Assembly: GCA_029881675.1 (NCBI GenBank)
Contig: JAOUMD010000010.1
Span: 1-35,195 of the forward strand
Origin: Minisyncoccota bacterium
Lineage (GTDB): Bacteria > Patescibacteriota > Microgenomatia > UBA1400 > PJMF01
Direction: 5' to 3'
Length of the DNA stretch: 35,195 nt
Positions 16,141 to 24,796 of the stretch are shown one piece after another (position 1 is the stretch's first letter; every line of letters begins with the position of its first letter). Made by a program: the position numbers and the translations under genes. Under the pieces are notes generated by a model. It made no database searches. It saw only the letters and a list, made by a program, of their open reading frames with translations, and was not told the DNA's origin.

Positions 16141-17253
16141 CTAAATATCAAATACCTGAATAGGTCTAAATCTTTCAGTTTCTGAAATAATTTTATTTAT
16201 TAGCAGTTCTTTTTTTTGGTTTACAACGGACTCAGATTTGTTCTTGAATGAGTACCATGCACTTGACCCAGCTGGAAATACTATCTCTCTTGCAGTTCTA
16301 AGATCATGTTCATTGACTATGTTTTGGAAACCGAGGTATTGAAGAAGGAAGCTAGGTTTTAGTTCAGGATTGCTTCTGGCTAATGATAATAGTTGGTCAG
16401 AAAATGGCTTATCATCTTTTTTAGTAAAAATTATTTTTTCTTTTATCTCGTTGAGAGTAAGCAAGCATATTAATTTAGCAACTTTAGTTGAAAATAAATT
16501 GCCAAACGTTGGTTCAATATCCTGATTAATTTTTTTAAGAACAGTACGGATTCTTTTTCGATTATTTAACCGAATTTCCACCCTCAGTACCTCAAAAGGA
16601 GGGCTTTTTCTTTGTTTGAGCTTAACTGTATGAAAAAAATCACGCTGAGGAGCTTTGTCATTGTCAACGCTTTTCTTTGGGCTGATATTTGCTTTTGCTA
16701 GATCTTTCATCTTGTCATAAAAAATTATTTCAAAAGTGTTGGTGCGGTAGCTAAGACTATGACCTTCGTTTCTGTAATCTGCTTGATTTGCATCAAAAAC
16801 TTTACTGATGTTTGCTCTTCTAATTTCATCCATATAGGTGAAAGGAAATGAATAATCAGTTAAGACAAAATTTTTCCCATAATCAATTTTTGAAACAAGA
16901 GAGGTTGAAAGCTGTTCTAGCTCAATCTTCACTCCCATTTCTAGCAATGTGTCTTGGAGCCTATGAAGCACCTTGATAAAATCATCTTCGGAGACTTCAT
17001 CAAGATTGTTGCCAAACATGAGCTTAGGAATTGAAAATTTGATATATAGGGTTCTTTGTATGCCCATAGGTCTAACGTGCTTATAGAGTGTTAGGTTGGG
17101 TCTATATTCTCCTTCTATTTGTTTGTAGTTTTGTACTGATCTTTGATATTGCTTGAAAGAAGCAAGCACAAATTTTGCATTAGGAGTAAATTTTTCAGGA
17201 TCAATAATTTGGAAGTCAGGATAGTTAATCACTAACACTATGGTATCTATCAT
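16141..17253 (-). CDS. Gene II/X-type rolling-circle replication protein
   Basis: The protein has 370 aa. It begins MIDTIVLVI, the usual opening of phage/plasmid replication proteins of the gene II/X (Phage_CRI) group. It carries FEIIFYDKMKDLAK and FEVLRVEIRLNNRKRIR, which match the YDK and LR-x-E-x-R blocks of that family. These proteins nick the double-strand origin and start rolling-circle replication of filamentous phages and small plasmids. I cannot point to the catalytic Tyr with certainty. It overlaps the SpoVG-like gene by 29 nt. It suggests the element has a circular, self-replicating stage. Confidence 0.72.
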   Translation of the reverse strand: MIDTIVLVINYPDFQIIDPEKFTPNAKFVLASFKQYQRSVQNYKQIEGEYRPNLTLYKHVRPMGIQRTLYIKFSIPKLMFGNNLDEVSEDDFIKVLHRLQDTLLEMGVKIELEQLSTSLVSKIDYGKNFVLTDYSFPFTYMDEIRRANISKVFDANQADYRNEGHSLSYRTNTFEIIFYDKMKDLAKANISPKKSVDNDKAPQRDFFHTVKLKQRKSPPFEVLRVEIRLNNRKRIRTVLKKINQDIEPTFGNLFSTKVAKLICLLTLNEIKEKIIFTKKDDKPFSDQLLSLARSNPELKPSFLLQYLGFQNIVNEHDLRTAREIVFPAGSSAWYSFKNKSESVVNQKKELLINKIISETERFRPIQVFDI

Positions 17254-17515
17254 TGTTATTGCTCATTACTTTTTCGTACTTATTTATAATCACTTGTTCT
17301 AATTCTTGGCTTTTGTCTCTATTGATTGGGTGATAAATGTTGATTGATGTGTTTGCCAATTTTTTCGTGGGGAAGGTGAGTCTGTAGCCACCTTCAAGCT
17401 TGGTATAAATACCAATTGATCCAAGGTAAAGCCACTCATCAATTACGCAGCTGGCAAAGGCAATTAAGCCATTATTGGGTTTAACTGGAGTAATTTCTAC
17501 TTCGTTAATTATCAT
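17225..17515 (-). CDS. SpoVG-like RNA/DNA-binding protein
   Basis: The protein has 96 aa. The core EVEITPVKPNNGLIAFASCVID...GGYRLTFPTKK...IYHPINRDKSQELEQVIINKYEKV follows the SpoVG fold in order, including the FPxKK and HPIN signatures. SpoVG proteins bind nucleic acid and tune gene expression in Firmicutes and are also found on mobile elements. The position between a small unknown gene and rep suggests control of replication or rep expression. The overlaps with both neighbours imply one transcript. Confidence 0.78.
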   Translation of the reverse strand: MIINEVEITPVKPNNGLIAFASCVIDEWLYLGSIGIYTKLEGGYRLTFPTKKLANTSINIYHPINRDKSQELEQVIINKYEKVMSNNNDRYHSVSD

Positions 17516-17720
17516 GACTTCTTTCTGGGTAATACTTATCTCGATACTCTAAATCTTCTTTCTTTAGTCGTTGATCTATTTGAGAAAGTAATTCAAAGAA
17601 GGTAATGAGGTTATTTAATTCGTCTTTTTGGGAGAGGGGATTTTCTGTAGAAGAACAGTCAGCATCATTTGGATGTGAAGAATGTTGTTCGCTAGTAGTC
17701 GCTACGTTTTGTGTAAGCAT
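17505..17720 (-). CDS. Small acidic protein of unknown function
   Basis: The protein has 71 aa with no recognisable family. The first 30 residues are polar, probably disordered, and rich in Ser, Asn and His. Residues 32-58 (DELNNLITFFELLSQIDQRLKKEDLEY) should form an amphipathic helix. It overlaps the SpoVG-like gene by 11 nt and appears to be first in that operon. A perfect 8-bp inverted repeat lies 2 nt before its ATG. Confidence 0.6.
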   Translation of the reverse strand: MLTQNVATTSEQHSSHPNDADCSSTENPLSQKDELNNLITFFELLSQIDQRLKKEDLEYRDKYYPERSHDN

Positions 17721-17722
17721 TG

Positions 17723-17753
17723 CACCAAGATTTCGTTACTTGTCTTCTTGGTG
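17723..17753 (-). repeat. Inverted repeat beside the start codon at 17720
   Basis: CACCAAGA and TCTTGGTG pair perfectly over 8 bp with a 15-nt loop. On the minus-strand RNA the stem ends 2 nt before the ATG and would hide the ribosome entry site, so it may control translation of the rep operon, or be an origin stem. Confidence 0.55.
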
Positions 17754-17762
17754 TATCAAAAA

Positions 17763-17803
17763 AAGCCACTAAGAAGAGAATAATTCTCAATCTTATTTGG
17801 CTT
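17763..17803. repeat. Compound hairpin in the candidate origin
   Basis: Outer arms AAGCC/GGCTT enclose AAGA/TCTT and a perfect GAGAA-TAA-TTCTC stem-loop. The arms are interrupted by short bulges. It lacks a T-tract on the minus strand, which argues against a simple terminator for the gp3-like gene. Confidence 0.5.
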
Positions 17804-17951
17804 CTTTATGTCTTATTATGGCTAATTCGCCCGCTCGACTTCTTTAATCCCAACTGAGTAATATAAATATATCACTGCAAAATAGATTGGTAAATAGGCA
17901 AAAAACGTGTATTTTGTTACACAAATATCAGATGCACATAAGAAAATTTTC

Positions 17952-18344
17952 TCATTCCTCCCGACTCCTCATTAGAGTTAGAGCGTCAGCCAACAACTCA
18001 GGAGAAATGTTTGAAAAGTTGTTTTGACTGCTATCTACTAGTGGTTCTTTCTCTCTCATTCCATGACTTGCTTTGAGTAAAAACATGGAGAATCTAGTGT
18101 TGTAGTTACCTTGAAGACCATTGGTGATAAGTAGCTCTCTCTGTGCATCTCTGAGATTATCCATAGTCTGCGAAAAATCAGGATATAGCTTCTCCCAGTC
18201 ATAAAGAGTCCTAGTTCCCAGCTTTAGTTTGGCAGAAAGACCCTCAATTGTTGGAAAAACACCCTCTTTTAGACACTTGTTTGTGTAAGTAGTTGCAGCA
18301 GGGGGGATTTTGGGGCTATATTTAGTTGGTCGTCCTCTTTTCAT
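17952..18344 (-). CDS. gp3-like small terminase (DNA-packaging) protein
   Basis: The protein has 130 aa. It starts KRGRPTKYSP, then FPTIEGLSAKLKLGTRTLYDWEKLYPDFSQ, a helix-turn-helix of the kind seen at the N-terminus of phage DNA-packaging gp3/terminase small subunits. NGLQGNYNTRFSMFLLKASHGMREKE is the second hallmark block of that family. Small terminases bind the packaging site of phage DNA. Here no large terminase or structural gene accompanies it. It could redirect a helper phage, as satellite islands do, or act simply as a DNA-binding regulator. The promoter is leaderless (6 nt). Confidence 0.75.
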   Translation of the reverse strand: MKRGRPTKYSPKIPPAATTYTNKCLKEGVFPTIEGLSAKLKLGTRTLYDWEKLYPDFSQTMDNLRDAQRELLITNGLQGNYNTRFSMFLLKASHGMREKEPLVDSSQNNFSNISPELLADALTLMRSREE

Positions 18345-18350
18345 ACTCTA

Positions 18351-18356
18351 AGTATA
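18351..18356 (-). promoter_or_regulatory. -10 box of the gp3-like gene, leaderless
   Basis: TATACT on the minus strand ends 6 nt before the ATG at 18344. It lies inside AACTATACT, whose perfect inverted copy is at 18444-18452 in the opposing hsd promoter. Confidence 0.6.
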
Positions 18357-18384
18357 GTTACTCAAGACGGGATTTGTGTCTTTT

Positions 18385-18408
18385 TGTAGGCATGTAATCA
18401 TTACACAA
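18385..18408 (+). repeat. Split repeat, upstream copy (TGTAGGCAT...CATTACACAA)
   Basis: TGTAGGCAT (18385-18393), then GTAAT, then CATTACACAA (18399-18408). The same words, fused as TGTAGGCATTACACAA, recur at 25715-25730 beyond the cargo operon. The site also contains the palindrome GTAATCATTAC. It sits between the divergent gp3-like and hsdR promoters, where an operator would be expected. Confidence 0.55.
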
Positions 18409-18446
18409 GAGCTATTTAGCTATCTTTCTAATCAAAAGTGGTCAAC

Positions 18447-18459
18447 TATACTCTATAAT
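18447..18459 (+). promoter_or_regulatory. Promoter of the restriction operon
   Basis: Two overlapping candidates, TATACT (18447-18452) and TATAAT (18454-18459), lie 47-59 nt before the hsdR ATG. Unlike most promoters in the window this one leaves a leader of about 40 nt. The leader has only a weak AAAGAAG ribosome site. No clear -35 box, which suggests dependence on an activator or weak basal expression. Confidence 0.5.
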
Positions 18460-18505
18460 GAGGGTAAGTTTTAATAATTAAAGATGTAAAGAAGTAGTAA
18501 ACATA

Positions 18506-20842
18506 ATGCCAGAAGCTAATGCCAGAATTAAAATCAACAAATTACTTGAAAAATCAGGTTGGAGATTAGTTGATTCTGATGAGGGTAAGGCTAGCGTTAC
18601 TGTTGAAGATCATCTAATAGTATCTCCAAATAAAGAAACAGACACACTGGGTGAAGATTTTGAAAAAGCTAAGGGTGGTTTTATTGACTACTTGCTGTGG
18701 GGACAAAATAAAAAACCACTATGTGTATTAGAAGCAAAAAGAAGTTCTATTCATCCTTTAGATGCTAAAGAACAAGCAAGAACATACGCTAATTCTATAG
18801 GGGTAAAGTATGTGATTTTATCCAATGGAGAGTTGCATTACTTTTGGGATATTGAGGTCGGAAATCCTGAAAAAATATATCATTTTCCAAATCAAGAATC
18901 ATTAGAAAAAAATGTTTCTGCTACTAAGGATACAAATGCTCTGGTTAATGAGGTAGTTGGAGATGACTACATTGCTTTAACACAGATGCCAGACTATCAA
19001 CTTGACCCTCGTTGGAAAACAGAGGAAGGAAAGAAAGAGTTGATGGAGAATGAAGGGCTTAGATTTTTAAGGTATTACCAAAAAGAAGCTATAGAATCAT
19101 TGCAACAAGCTATTGCAAAAGGTAAGAAGAGGTTTTTATTTGAGATGGCTACTGGTACTGGAAAAACACTGACTAGTGCAGCACTTATTAAGTTATTTAT
19201 TAAAACAAAGAATGCTTCAAGAGTATTGTTTCTTGTGGACAGATTAGAGCTTGAAAATCAGGCAGAGAAAAACTTTAGGGAATACTTGAGCCCAGATATT
19301 ACAACTGTGGTTTATAAGCAAAATAAAAATAGTTGGAGTAGAGCTGAGGTAGTTGTGACAACTATTCAAAGCATAATGCATGACAATAAGTTTGAAGACT
19401 TATTTAGTCCGACAGACTTTGACTTAATTATTTCAGACGAGGCTCATAGGGCTATTTCTGGAGAGGGTTTAAGTAGAAATGTTTTTGATTATTTCACTGG
19501 TTACAAACTTGGTTTGACTGCGACCCCAAAAGATTATTTGAAAAATTTAACAGATAAAGATCTGTCTGAAAAAGATCAGAGAGAGCTTGAGAGAAGAACT
19601 TTATTTTCTACATACGAAACCTTTGGTTGTAATAGTGGAGATCCAACATTTAGATATGATCTTTTAAGAGGTGTTAATGATGGATTTTTGATCAATCCCT
19701 ACGTATTAGATTGTAGAACTAAGATTACGGCTCAATTGCTTTCAGATGATGGATATGCAGCAGCTAGTGAAAAACAAACAGAAGAAGCGGAGGAAGAGGT
19801 CTATTTTGCAAAGGATTTTGAGAAAAACTTTTTTAGTCCTAAAACAAATCAGCAATTTGCAGAAACATTTTTTGCCAATGCACAGAGAGATTCCGTTAGT
19901 GGAGAAATAGGAAAGACACTTATATTTTGTGTGAGTCAAAGTCACGCCAGAAAAATGGCTCAGATATTAAATCAAATGGCTCATGAGCTATACCCTGGTA
20001 AATATAATTCTGATTTTGCACTTCAAATAACATCTAGTGTAAAAGATGCTCAGCCATTCACTATTAGATTTGCTAACAATAATCTTAATGGTAGAACGGC
20101 TTTTTTACCTGGATATAAATCAAGTAAAACAAGAGTCTGCATAACAGTGGGCATGATGACTACTGGCTATGATTGTTCAGATATTTTGAACATTTGTTTA
20201 ATGAGACCGATATTTTCTCCACAAGATTTTGTTCAGATAAAGGGCAGGGGCACCAGAAAACACCTATTTTCTTATAAGAAAAAGTTAAATGGAACTGAGG
20301 TGGCTGAGCAAAAACCAAAGGAAGAGTTCTACTTATTTGATTATTTTGCCAACTGCGAATACTTTGAGGATAAGTTTCCTTATGACGAAGTTATTGATTT
20401 ACCAAAACAAAGAGAAAAACTAATTCCGACTGGTTCTGATCCAGGTGTTTCTTATCCACTTCCAGACGGTCAAAAAGGGTTTACTCGGTATGGTCTGGAT
20501 CCATTACAAGGTATAAAAGGACTCAAATTAAGTGATGGTGGAATGAGAATAGATAGAGAGCTTTATCAGGCTGTTCAGCGAAAGAAGCAAGATCATGAAG
20601 AGCAGATTAAAAAATCTGATAAATTATGGAGTAAGTTTTCAAGCATTAACCTTATTCCAAAAGAAATTATTGATCAGGTCGAAGATATTTTTTATCTTTG
20701 CACACTCAACGAATCAATACTCAGTGATTTTAGTGCTAAAGAATTTTCCAACTATTCTAGTGATGCGGAGTTGTTTAATAGTCTGAATACTATTGGTGCA
20801 AAATGGATAGAAAATATAACTCATTTCTTAAATAAAGAATAA
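18506..20842 (+). CDS. hsdR: Type I restriction subunit HsdR
   Basis: This is the DNA-translocating and cleaving subunit. The N-terminal PD-(D/E)xK nuclease has GGFIDYLLWG and VLEAKRSS. The SF2 motor has MATGTGKT at about 214-222, SDEAHRAI near 310 and LTATP. The second RecA lobe carries TTGYDCSDILN and FVQIKGRGTRKH. The C-terminal 150 residues are the coupling domain. At 778 aa it is short compared with EcoKI-type subunits (about 1,100) and closer to the EcoEI-like group. It is the first gene of a tight operon, with the HsdM-S fusion 13 nt downstream. Confidence 0.93.
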   Translation: MPEANARIKINKLLEKSGWRLVDSDEGKASVTVEDHLIVSPNKETDTLGEDFEKAKGGFIDYLLWGQNKKPLCVLEAKRSSIHPLDAKEQARTYANSIGVKYVILSNGELHYFWDIEVGNPEKIYHFPNQESLEKNVSATKDTNALVNEVVGDDYIALTQMPDYQLDPRWKTEEGKKELMENEGLRFLRYYQKEAIESLQQAIAKGKKRFLFEMATGTGKTLTSAALIKLFIKTKNASRVLFLVDRLELENQAEKNFREYLSPDITTVVYKQNKNSWSRAEVVVTTIQSIMHDNKFEDLFSPTDFDLIISDEAHRAISGEGLSRNVFDYFTGYKLGLTATPKDYLKNLTDKDLSEKDQRELERRTLFSTYETFGCNSGDPTFRYDLLRGVNDGFLINPYVLDCRTKITAQLLSDDGYAAASEKQTEEAEEEVYFAKDFEKNFFSPKTNQQFAETFFANAQRDSVSGEIGKTLIFCVSQSHARKMAQILNQMAHELYPGKYNSDFALQITSSVKDAQPFTIRFANNNLNGRTAFLPGYKSSKTRVCITVGMMTTGYDCSDILNICLMRPIFSPQDFVQIKGRGTRKHLFSYKKKLNGTEVAEQKPKEEFYLFDYFANCEYFEDKFPYDEVIDLPKQREKLIPTGSDPGVSYPLPDGQKGFTRYGLDPLQGIKGLKLSDGGMRIDRELYQAVQRKKQDHEEQIKKSDKLWSKFSSINLIPKEIIDQVEDIFYLCTLNESILSDFSAKEFSNYSSDAELFNSLNTIGAKWIENITHFLNKE

Positions 20843-20855
20843 TAGAAAGAAAACT

Positions 20856-23282
20856 ATGCTTAATTCGGCTACAAAGAGAAAAATTGACAATGCTAGAGAT
20901 ATTTTGGTTGGTAAAATTCCTATGCCAACTACTCAGGTGGAACAGATAACTTTAGCTCTTATTTATAAATTCATGTCTGACATAGATAAGAAGTCAAAGG
21001 CTTTAGGTGATACCAGCGGTTTTTTTGCAAATGGTTTTGAGAAATATGCTTGGGATAATTTGATGGACAAATCTCTTTCAGCAAGAGATAGAGTCCAGCT
21101 TTATAGTGAAGGTTTGGAGAAGATGAGTAAAAATCCTCACTTACCTCAGTTATTTAGAGATATTTTTAAGAATGCTTTTTTACCATTCAGATCACCCGAA
21201 ACTCTCAAGTTATTTTTAGAACAAATTGACGAGTTTGAATATGATCATAGTGAGGAACTTGGCAATGCATTTGAATACCTGCTCTCAGTAATGGGGAGTC
21301 AAGGTGATGCTGGTCAATTCAGAACACCAAGACATATTATTGATTTTATTGTAAAAGTTGTTGATCCATCAAAAACAGACTCTATTCTTGATCCCGCATG
21401 TGGAACAGCTGGTTTTTTGATTTCAGCATACAAGCATATTAAAGAAAAGGACTTAACAGCAGAAGAGCAGAAGAAGTTAACAGACAATTTTGTTGGCTAT
21501 GACATTTCTCAAGATATGCAGCGTTTAGCAATGGTCAATATGTATTTACATCATTTTCCCAATCCTCATGTTTTTGAATATGATACGTTATCTAGTGAGG
21601 ATAGGTGGGATGATGACTTTGATGTCATATTAGCTAATCCGCCATTTATGACTCCAACTGGGGGAATTAAGCCCCACTCCAAGTTTTCTGTTCAAACTAC
21701 AAGAGCCGAAGCACTTTTTACTAGTTATATTATGGATCACTTAAATGAGAACGGGAAAGCTGGTGTTATTGTTCCTGAGGGCATTATTTTCAAATCTGAT
21801 AATGCCTATAAATCTCTTAGAAAGATGATGATAGACAATAAATACCTTTGGGCTGTAGTTTCTCTTCCGGCAGGAGTCTTCAATCCTTATTCTGGTGTGA
21901 AAACAAGTATCTTGTTTTTAGATAAAAAGATTTCAAAAAAAACAGATAAAGTTTTATTAATCAAAATAAATAACGATGGTTTTGACTTGGGTGCTCAACG
22001 CAGGTTAATCAAGAAGAATGATCTGATTGAAGCAATTAATATAATAAAAAAATATAAAAAGGGCTTGAATAATGGTGAGGATACCAACTTAAATGATAAC
22101 CAATTAGCTCTCCTAGTTGATAAAAAAGAATTTAAGGAAAAAGATTATAGTCTTAGTAGTGAGCTGTATGAGGCAGAAGTCAGCGATCGTTTCTCAAAAT
22201 TTGATTTTGTAGAAATTAATTCTCATATAAATACAATTTCTCCCCCAAAAAAAATTAAGAAGACTGATTTTTTACAAAGGGGTTTATATCCAATTATTGA
22301 TCAATCACAAAACGATATTGCTGGTTTCACCAATGACAGTACTGCGTTATTAGAAGTAAGCAGTCCGCTAGTAATCTTTGGGGATCATACATGTATCGTT
22401 AAATATATTGAAAATAGTTTTGCTCAAGGTGCTGATGGAATCAAGATAATAAGTTCTAGTGAAAATTTATTACCAAAATATCTTTATTATGTTTTGAAAT
22501 ACAAACCTCTTAAATCGAATGGTTACCAGCGTCATTTTTCAAAACTAAAGAGATACAAGATTCCCCTCCCTTCATTGCTAATTCAGCAAGAAATAATTGA
22601 AGAATTTGATAGTTACCAAAAGATCATTGATGGAGCTAAGCAGGTGGTCAATAATTATCAACCAACCTTTGGAATTGAGAATGATTGGAAATTAGTAAAG
22701 TTTTCAGAAGCACCTTTAGACATAATTGACGGTGATAGAGGTGTAAACTATCCTAAAAAAACTGAGTTTACGAATGATGGTTACTGCTTATTTTTGAACA
22801 CAAAAAATGTTAGATCAGATGGGTTTTTATTTGATAATCTTGAATTTATAAACAGGGAAAGAGATGAGAAGCTAAGAAAGGGTAAGTTAAATAGAAATGA
22901 TGTTGTTATTACAACAAGGGGAACCATTGGTAACGTCGGTTGGTATTCATATGAAGTTCCATACAAACACATTAGAATTAATTCTGGAATGATAATTCTG
23001 CGTACAGATGCTAAGGAATTAAATCCTGAATATCTTTTTTATTTTTTACAGAGTGAGTTTTTTAAAAAACAGGTTGATAAAATGTCATCTGGAGCAGCAC
23101 AGCCACAACTTCCCATAAGGACATTAAAAGAAATTATTGTTGCAATGCCATCTCTAAGCACTCAATCAAAAGTTGTTGAAGATATTAAGAGCGATAGTTC
23201 ACTTGTAAAATCAACTCAACTTCTTATTGAAAAATTTGAATATAAAATCAAATTGCGTATCGATGAGATCTGGGGAAAATAA
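20856..23282 (+). CDS. hsdM-hsdS: Fused HsdM-HsdS (N6-adenine methylase plus specificity)
   Basis: The protein has 808 aa. Residues 1-60 are the helical HsdM N-terminus. Residues 130-380 form the methylase, with the SAM-binding DPACGTAGF at about 179 and catalytic NPPF at about 261. From about 425 the chain continues into two target-recognition domains of HsdS type. TRD1 ends with IPLPSLLIQQEIIEEF; TRD2 has RGTIGNVGWYSYEV and ends IVAMPSLSTQSKVVEDI. Both carry the coiled-coil conserved regions. One polypeptide thus replaces two M subunits and one S subunit, so the assembled stoichiometry must differ from classical type I enzymes. The next gene starts 2 nt later. Confidence 0.92.
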   Translation: MLNSATKRKIDNARDILVGKIPMPTTQVEQITLALIYKFMSDIDKKSKALGDTSGFFANGFEKYAWDNLMDKSLSARDRVQLYSEGLEKMSKNPHLPQLFRDIFKNAFLPFRSPETLKLFLEQIDEFEYDHSEELGNAFEYLLSVMGSQGDAGQFRTPRHIIDFIVKVVDPSKTDSILDPACGTAGFLISAYKHIKEKDLTAEEQKKLTDNFVGYDISQDMQRLAMVNMYLHHFPNPHVFEYDTLSSEDRWDDDFDVILANPPFMTPTGGIKPHSKFSVQTTRAEALFTSYIMDHLNENGKAGVIVPEGIIFKSDNAYKSLRKMMIDNKYLWAVVSLPAGVFNPYSGVKTSILFLDKKISKKTDKVLLIKINNDGFDLGAQRRLIKKNDLIEAINIIKKYKKGLNNGEDTNLNDNQLALLVDKKEFKEKDYSLSSELYEAEVSDRFSKFDFVEINSHINTISPPKKIKKTDFLQRGLYPIIDQSQNDIAGFTNDSTALLEVSSPLVIFGDHTCIVKYIENSFAQGADGIKIISSSENLLPKYLYYVLKYKPLKSNGYQRHFSKLKRYKIPLPSLLIQQEIIEEFDSYQKIIDGAKQVVNNYQPTFGIENDWKLVKFSEAPLDIIDGDRGVNYPKKTEFTNDGYCLFLNTKNVRSDGFLFDNLEFINRERDEKLRKGKLNRNDVVITTRGTIGNVGWYSYEVPYKHIRINSGMIILRTDAKELNPEYLFYFLQSEFFKKQVDKMSSGAAQPQLPIRTLKEIIVAMPSLSTQSKVVEDIKSDSSLVKSTQLLIEKFEYKIKLRIDEIWGK

Positions 23283-23284
23283 GC

Positions 23285-24793
23285 ATGAAGCCACTTTCTA
23301 AATCTGACTACATGCTTTTTCTTCGTCATCCAGCATGGCTGTGGTTGAAGAAGTTTGAAAAACATAAGCTCCCACCCGTTGATGATAACTTACAAGCTAT
23401 GTTCGATGCTGGCAATGAGTTTGAGAGCTATGCTAATAGGCTTTTTCCTGATGCAGTAAAACTAGGGTTCAATAACTACAGCGAGTATCAATCTTTGACA
23501 TACAGGACTGAGCAAGAAATAATTAGAGGCACTAAGATTATCTTACAAGGAAGATTGGAAGCCGATGGAATTACCTGTATTTTTGATGTTTTGATTAGAG
23601 TTGGTGATAAAGAGTTTGACCTGATTGAAATCAAAGCTAGTACAAAATCTAAGCCAGAACATGAATATGATTTAGCTTTTCAAATGTTGGTTTTAGAGAA
23701 GGCTGGTTATTCAGTGAGGAACATTTCTGTTATTCATGCCAACAAAGAATATGTGAGAGAAGGTGAGATTGATCCTGTGGGAATTACTTCTATTACTGAT
23801 GTAACAATGGAGGTTAAAGCCCTAAAGAGCACTACAGAACAGCAGTTAATAGAAGCTTTCAAGTTATTGAGTAGTGGAGAATGCCCAGATTTATCTCCAA
23901 GATATGTAAATAGAATAGGTGTTCCTAAAGTTAGGTGGTTTGAGGATTGGATGGAGATATTCACTACCTTGAAGCCCAATGATGATCCTTACAATGTTTA
24001 CAAAATAAGTTATCCAAACGCTGAGCAGATAGGAAAGTTAGAAGATGCTGGTATTACACAACTAGCTGATATTCCAGAAGATATTGCTCTTAGAGCTAAG
24101 CAGATCGCACAGATACAAACAACGAAGACTAATAAAAGGATATTAGAGTTGGATAAAATAAAAGATTTTCTTGATACTTTCCATTATCCTCTCTATTTCT
24201 TTGATTATGAAACTTTTTCTTCGGTGATTCCTCAGTTTGATCTGTGTAAGCCTTACACGGATTATCCATTTCAATACTCGCTTCATGTTTTGGATTCACC
24301 TGATGCTGAGCTTAGACATGTAGAATATCTTCATGCCGATAAGACAAATCCTATGCCAGGTTTACTAAAACAGTTAAATAATGATATTGGTGATAGCGGC
24401 ACTGTTCTCACTTGGAATATGAGTTATGAAAAGGGTTGCAATGATCGTATGGCTGCTTTGTATCCAGAACATGCTGATTTTTTGTCTCAGCTTAACGAAC
24501 GGATTGATGATTTGATGATTCCTTTTTCTAAGATGTGGTTTTTTGATAAGGATTTCTTTGGTAGTGCATCCGTAAAGAAGGTTATGCCAGTTTTAGCTCC
24601 TGAGCTTAGTTACAAAGAACTAAATGTTGGAGATGGTTTATTAGCTAGAAGGATGTGGACTCAGACGGTCTTAGAGGGCAGACATGAGGCTAATAGAGAT
24701 GAAATTATGGATGATTTAAGTAAATACTGCACCTTAGATACTTTTGCGATGGTTAGGATTTATGAGGAGTTAAAAAAGTTGGTTGAAAATTAA
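23285..24793 (+). CDS. DUF2779-family double nuclease (PD-D/ExK plus DnaQ-like)
   Basis: The protein has 502 aa. The N-terminal half has the Cas4/RecB layout: an initial LSKSDYMLFLRHPAWLW, then GRLEADGITCIFDVL...FDLIEIKAST, giving the Asp and the ExK of a PD-(D/E)xK nuclease. From about 300 a DEDD exonuclease fold follows: YFFDYETFSSVIP (Asp, Glu), then VLTWNMSYEKGCNDRM, then YCTLDTFAMVRIYEEL (last Asp). This combination is DUF2779, a family without an established role that I know of. It lies 2 nt after the M-S fusion and 3 nt before the glycine-zipper gene, so it should be made at matched levels with the restriction enzyme. Confidence 0.82.
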   Translation: MKPLSKSDYMLFLRHPAWLWLKKFEKHKLPPVDDNLQAMFDAGNEFESYANRLFPDAVKLGFNNYSEYQSLTYRTEQEIIRGTKIILQGRLEADGITCIFDVLIRVGDKEFDLIEIKASTKSKPEHEYDLAFQMLVLEKAGYSVRNISVIHANKEYVREGEIDPVGITSITDVTMEVKALKSTTEQQLIEAFKLLSSGECPDLSPRYVNRIGVPKVRWFEDWMEIFTTLKPNDDPYNVYKISYPNAEQIGKLEDAGITQLADIPEDIALRAKQIAQIQTTKTNKRILELDKIKDFLDTFHYPLYFFDYETFSSVIPQFDLCKPYTDYPFQYSLHVLDSPDAELRHVEYLHADKTNPMPGLLKQLNNDIGDSGTVLTWNMSYEKGCNDRMAALYPEHADFLSQLNERIDDLMIPFSKMWFFDKDFFGSASVKKVMPVLAPELSYKELNVGDGLLARRMWTQTVLEGRHEANRDEIMDDLSKYCTLDTFAMVRIYEELKKLVEN

Positions 24794-24796
24794 CAT

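Larger units (their letters stand above)
17721..17951. other. Non-coding hairpin region, candidate replication origin
   Basis: This 231-nt gap between the Rep operon and the small-terminase gene holds three inverted repeats. CACCAAGA/TCTTGGTG spans 17723-17753. A compound hairpin spans 17763-17803, with AAGCC/GGCTT outside and GAGAA-TAA-TTCTC inside. GTGTA/TACAC spans 17907-17922. Rolling-circle origins lie next to rep and contain such hairpins, so this is the best origin candidate. No nick site can be named from sequence alone. Confidence 0.4.

Noticed and set aside
14408-18344. Integrated filamentous phage (inovirus)
   Set aside because: A gene II/X-type Rep is present, but there is no Zot-like morphogenesis ATPase and no coat protein cluster.
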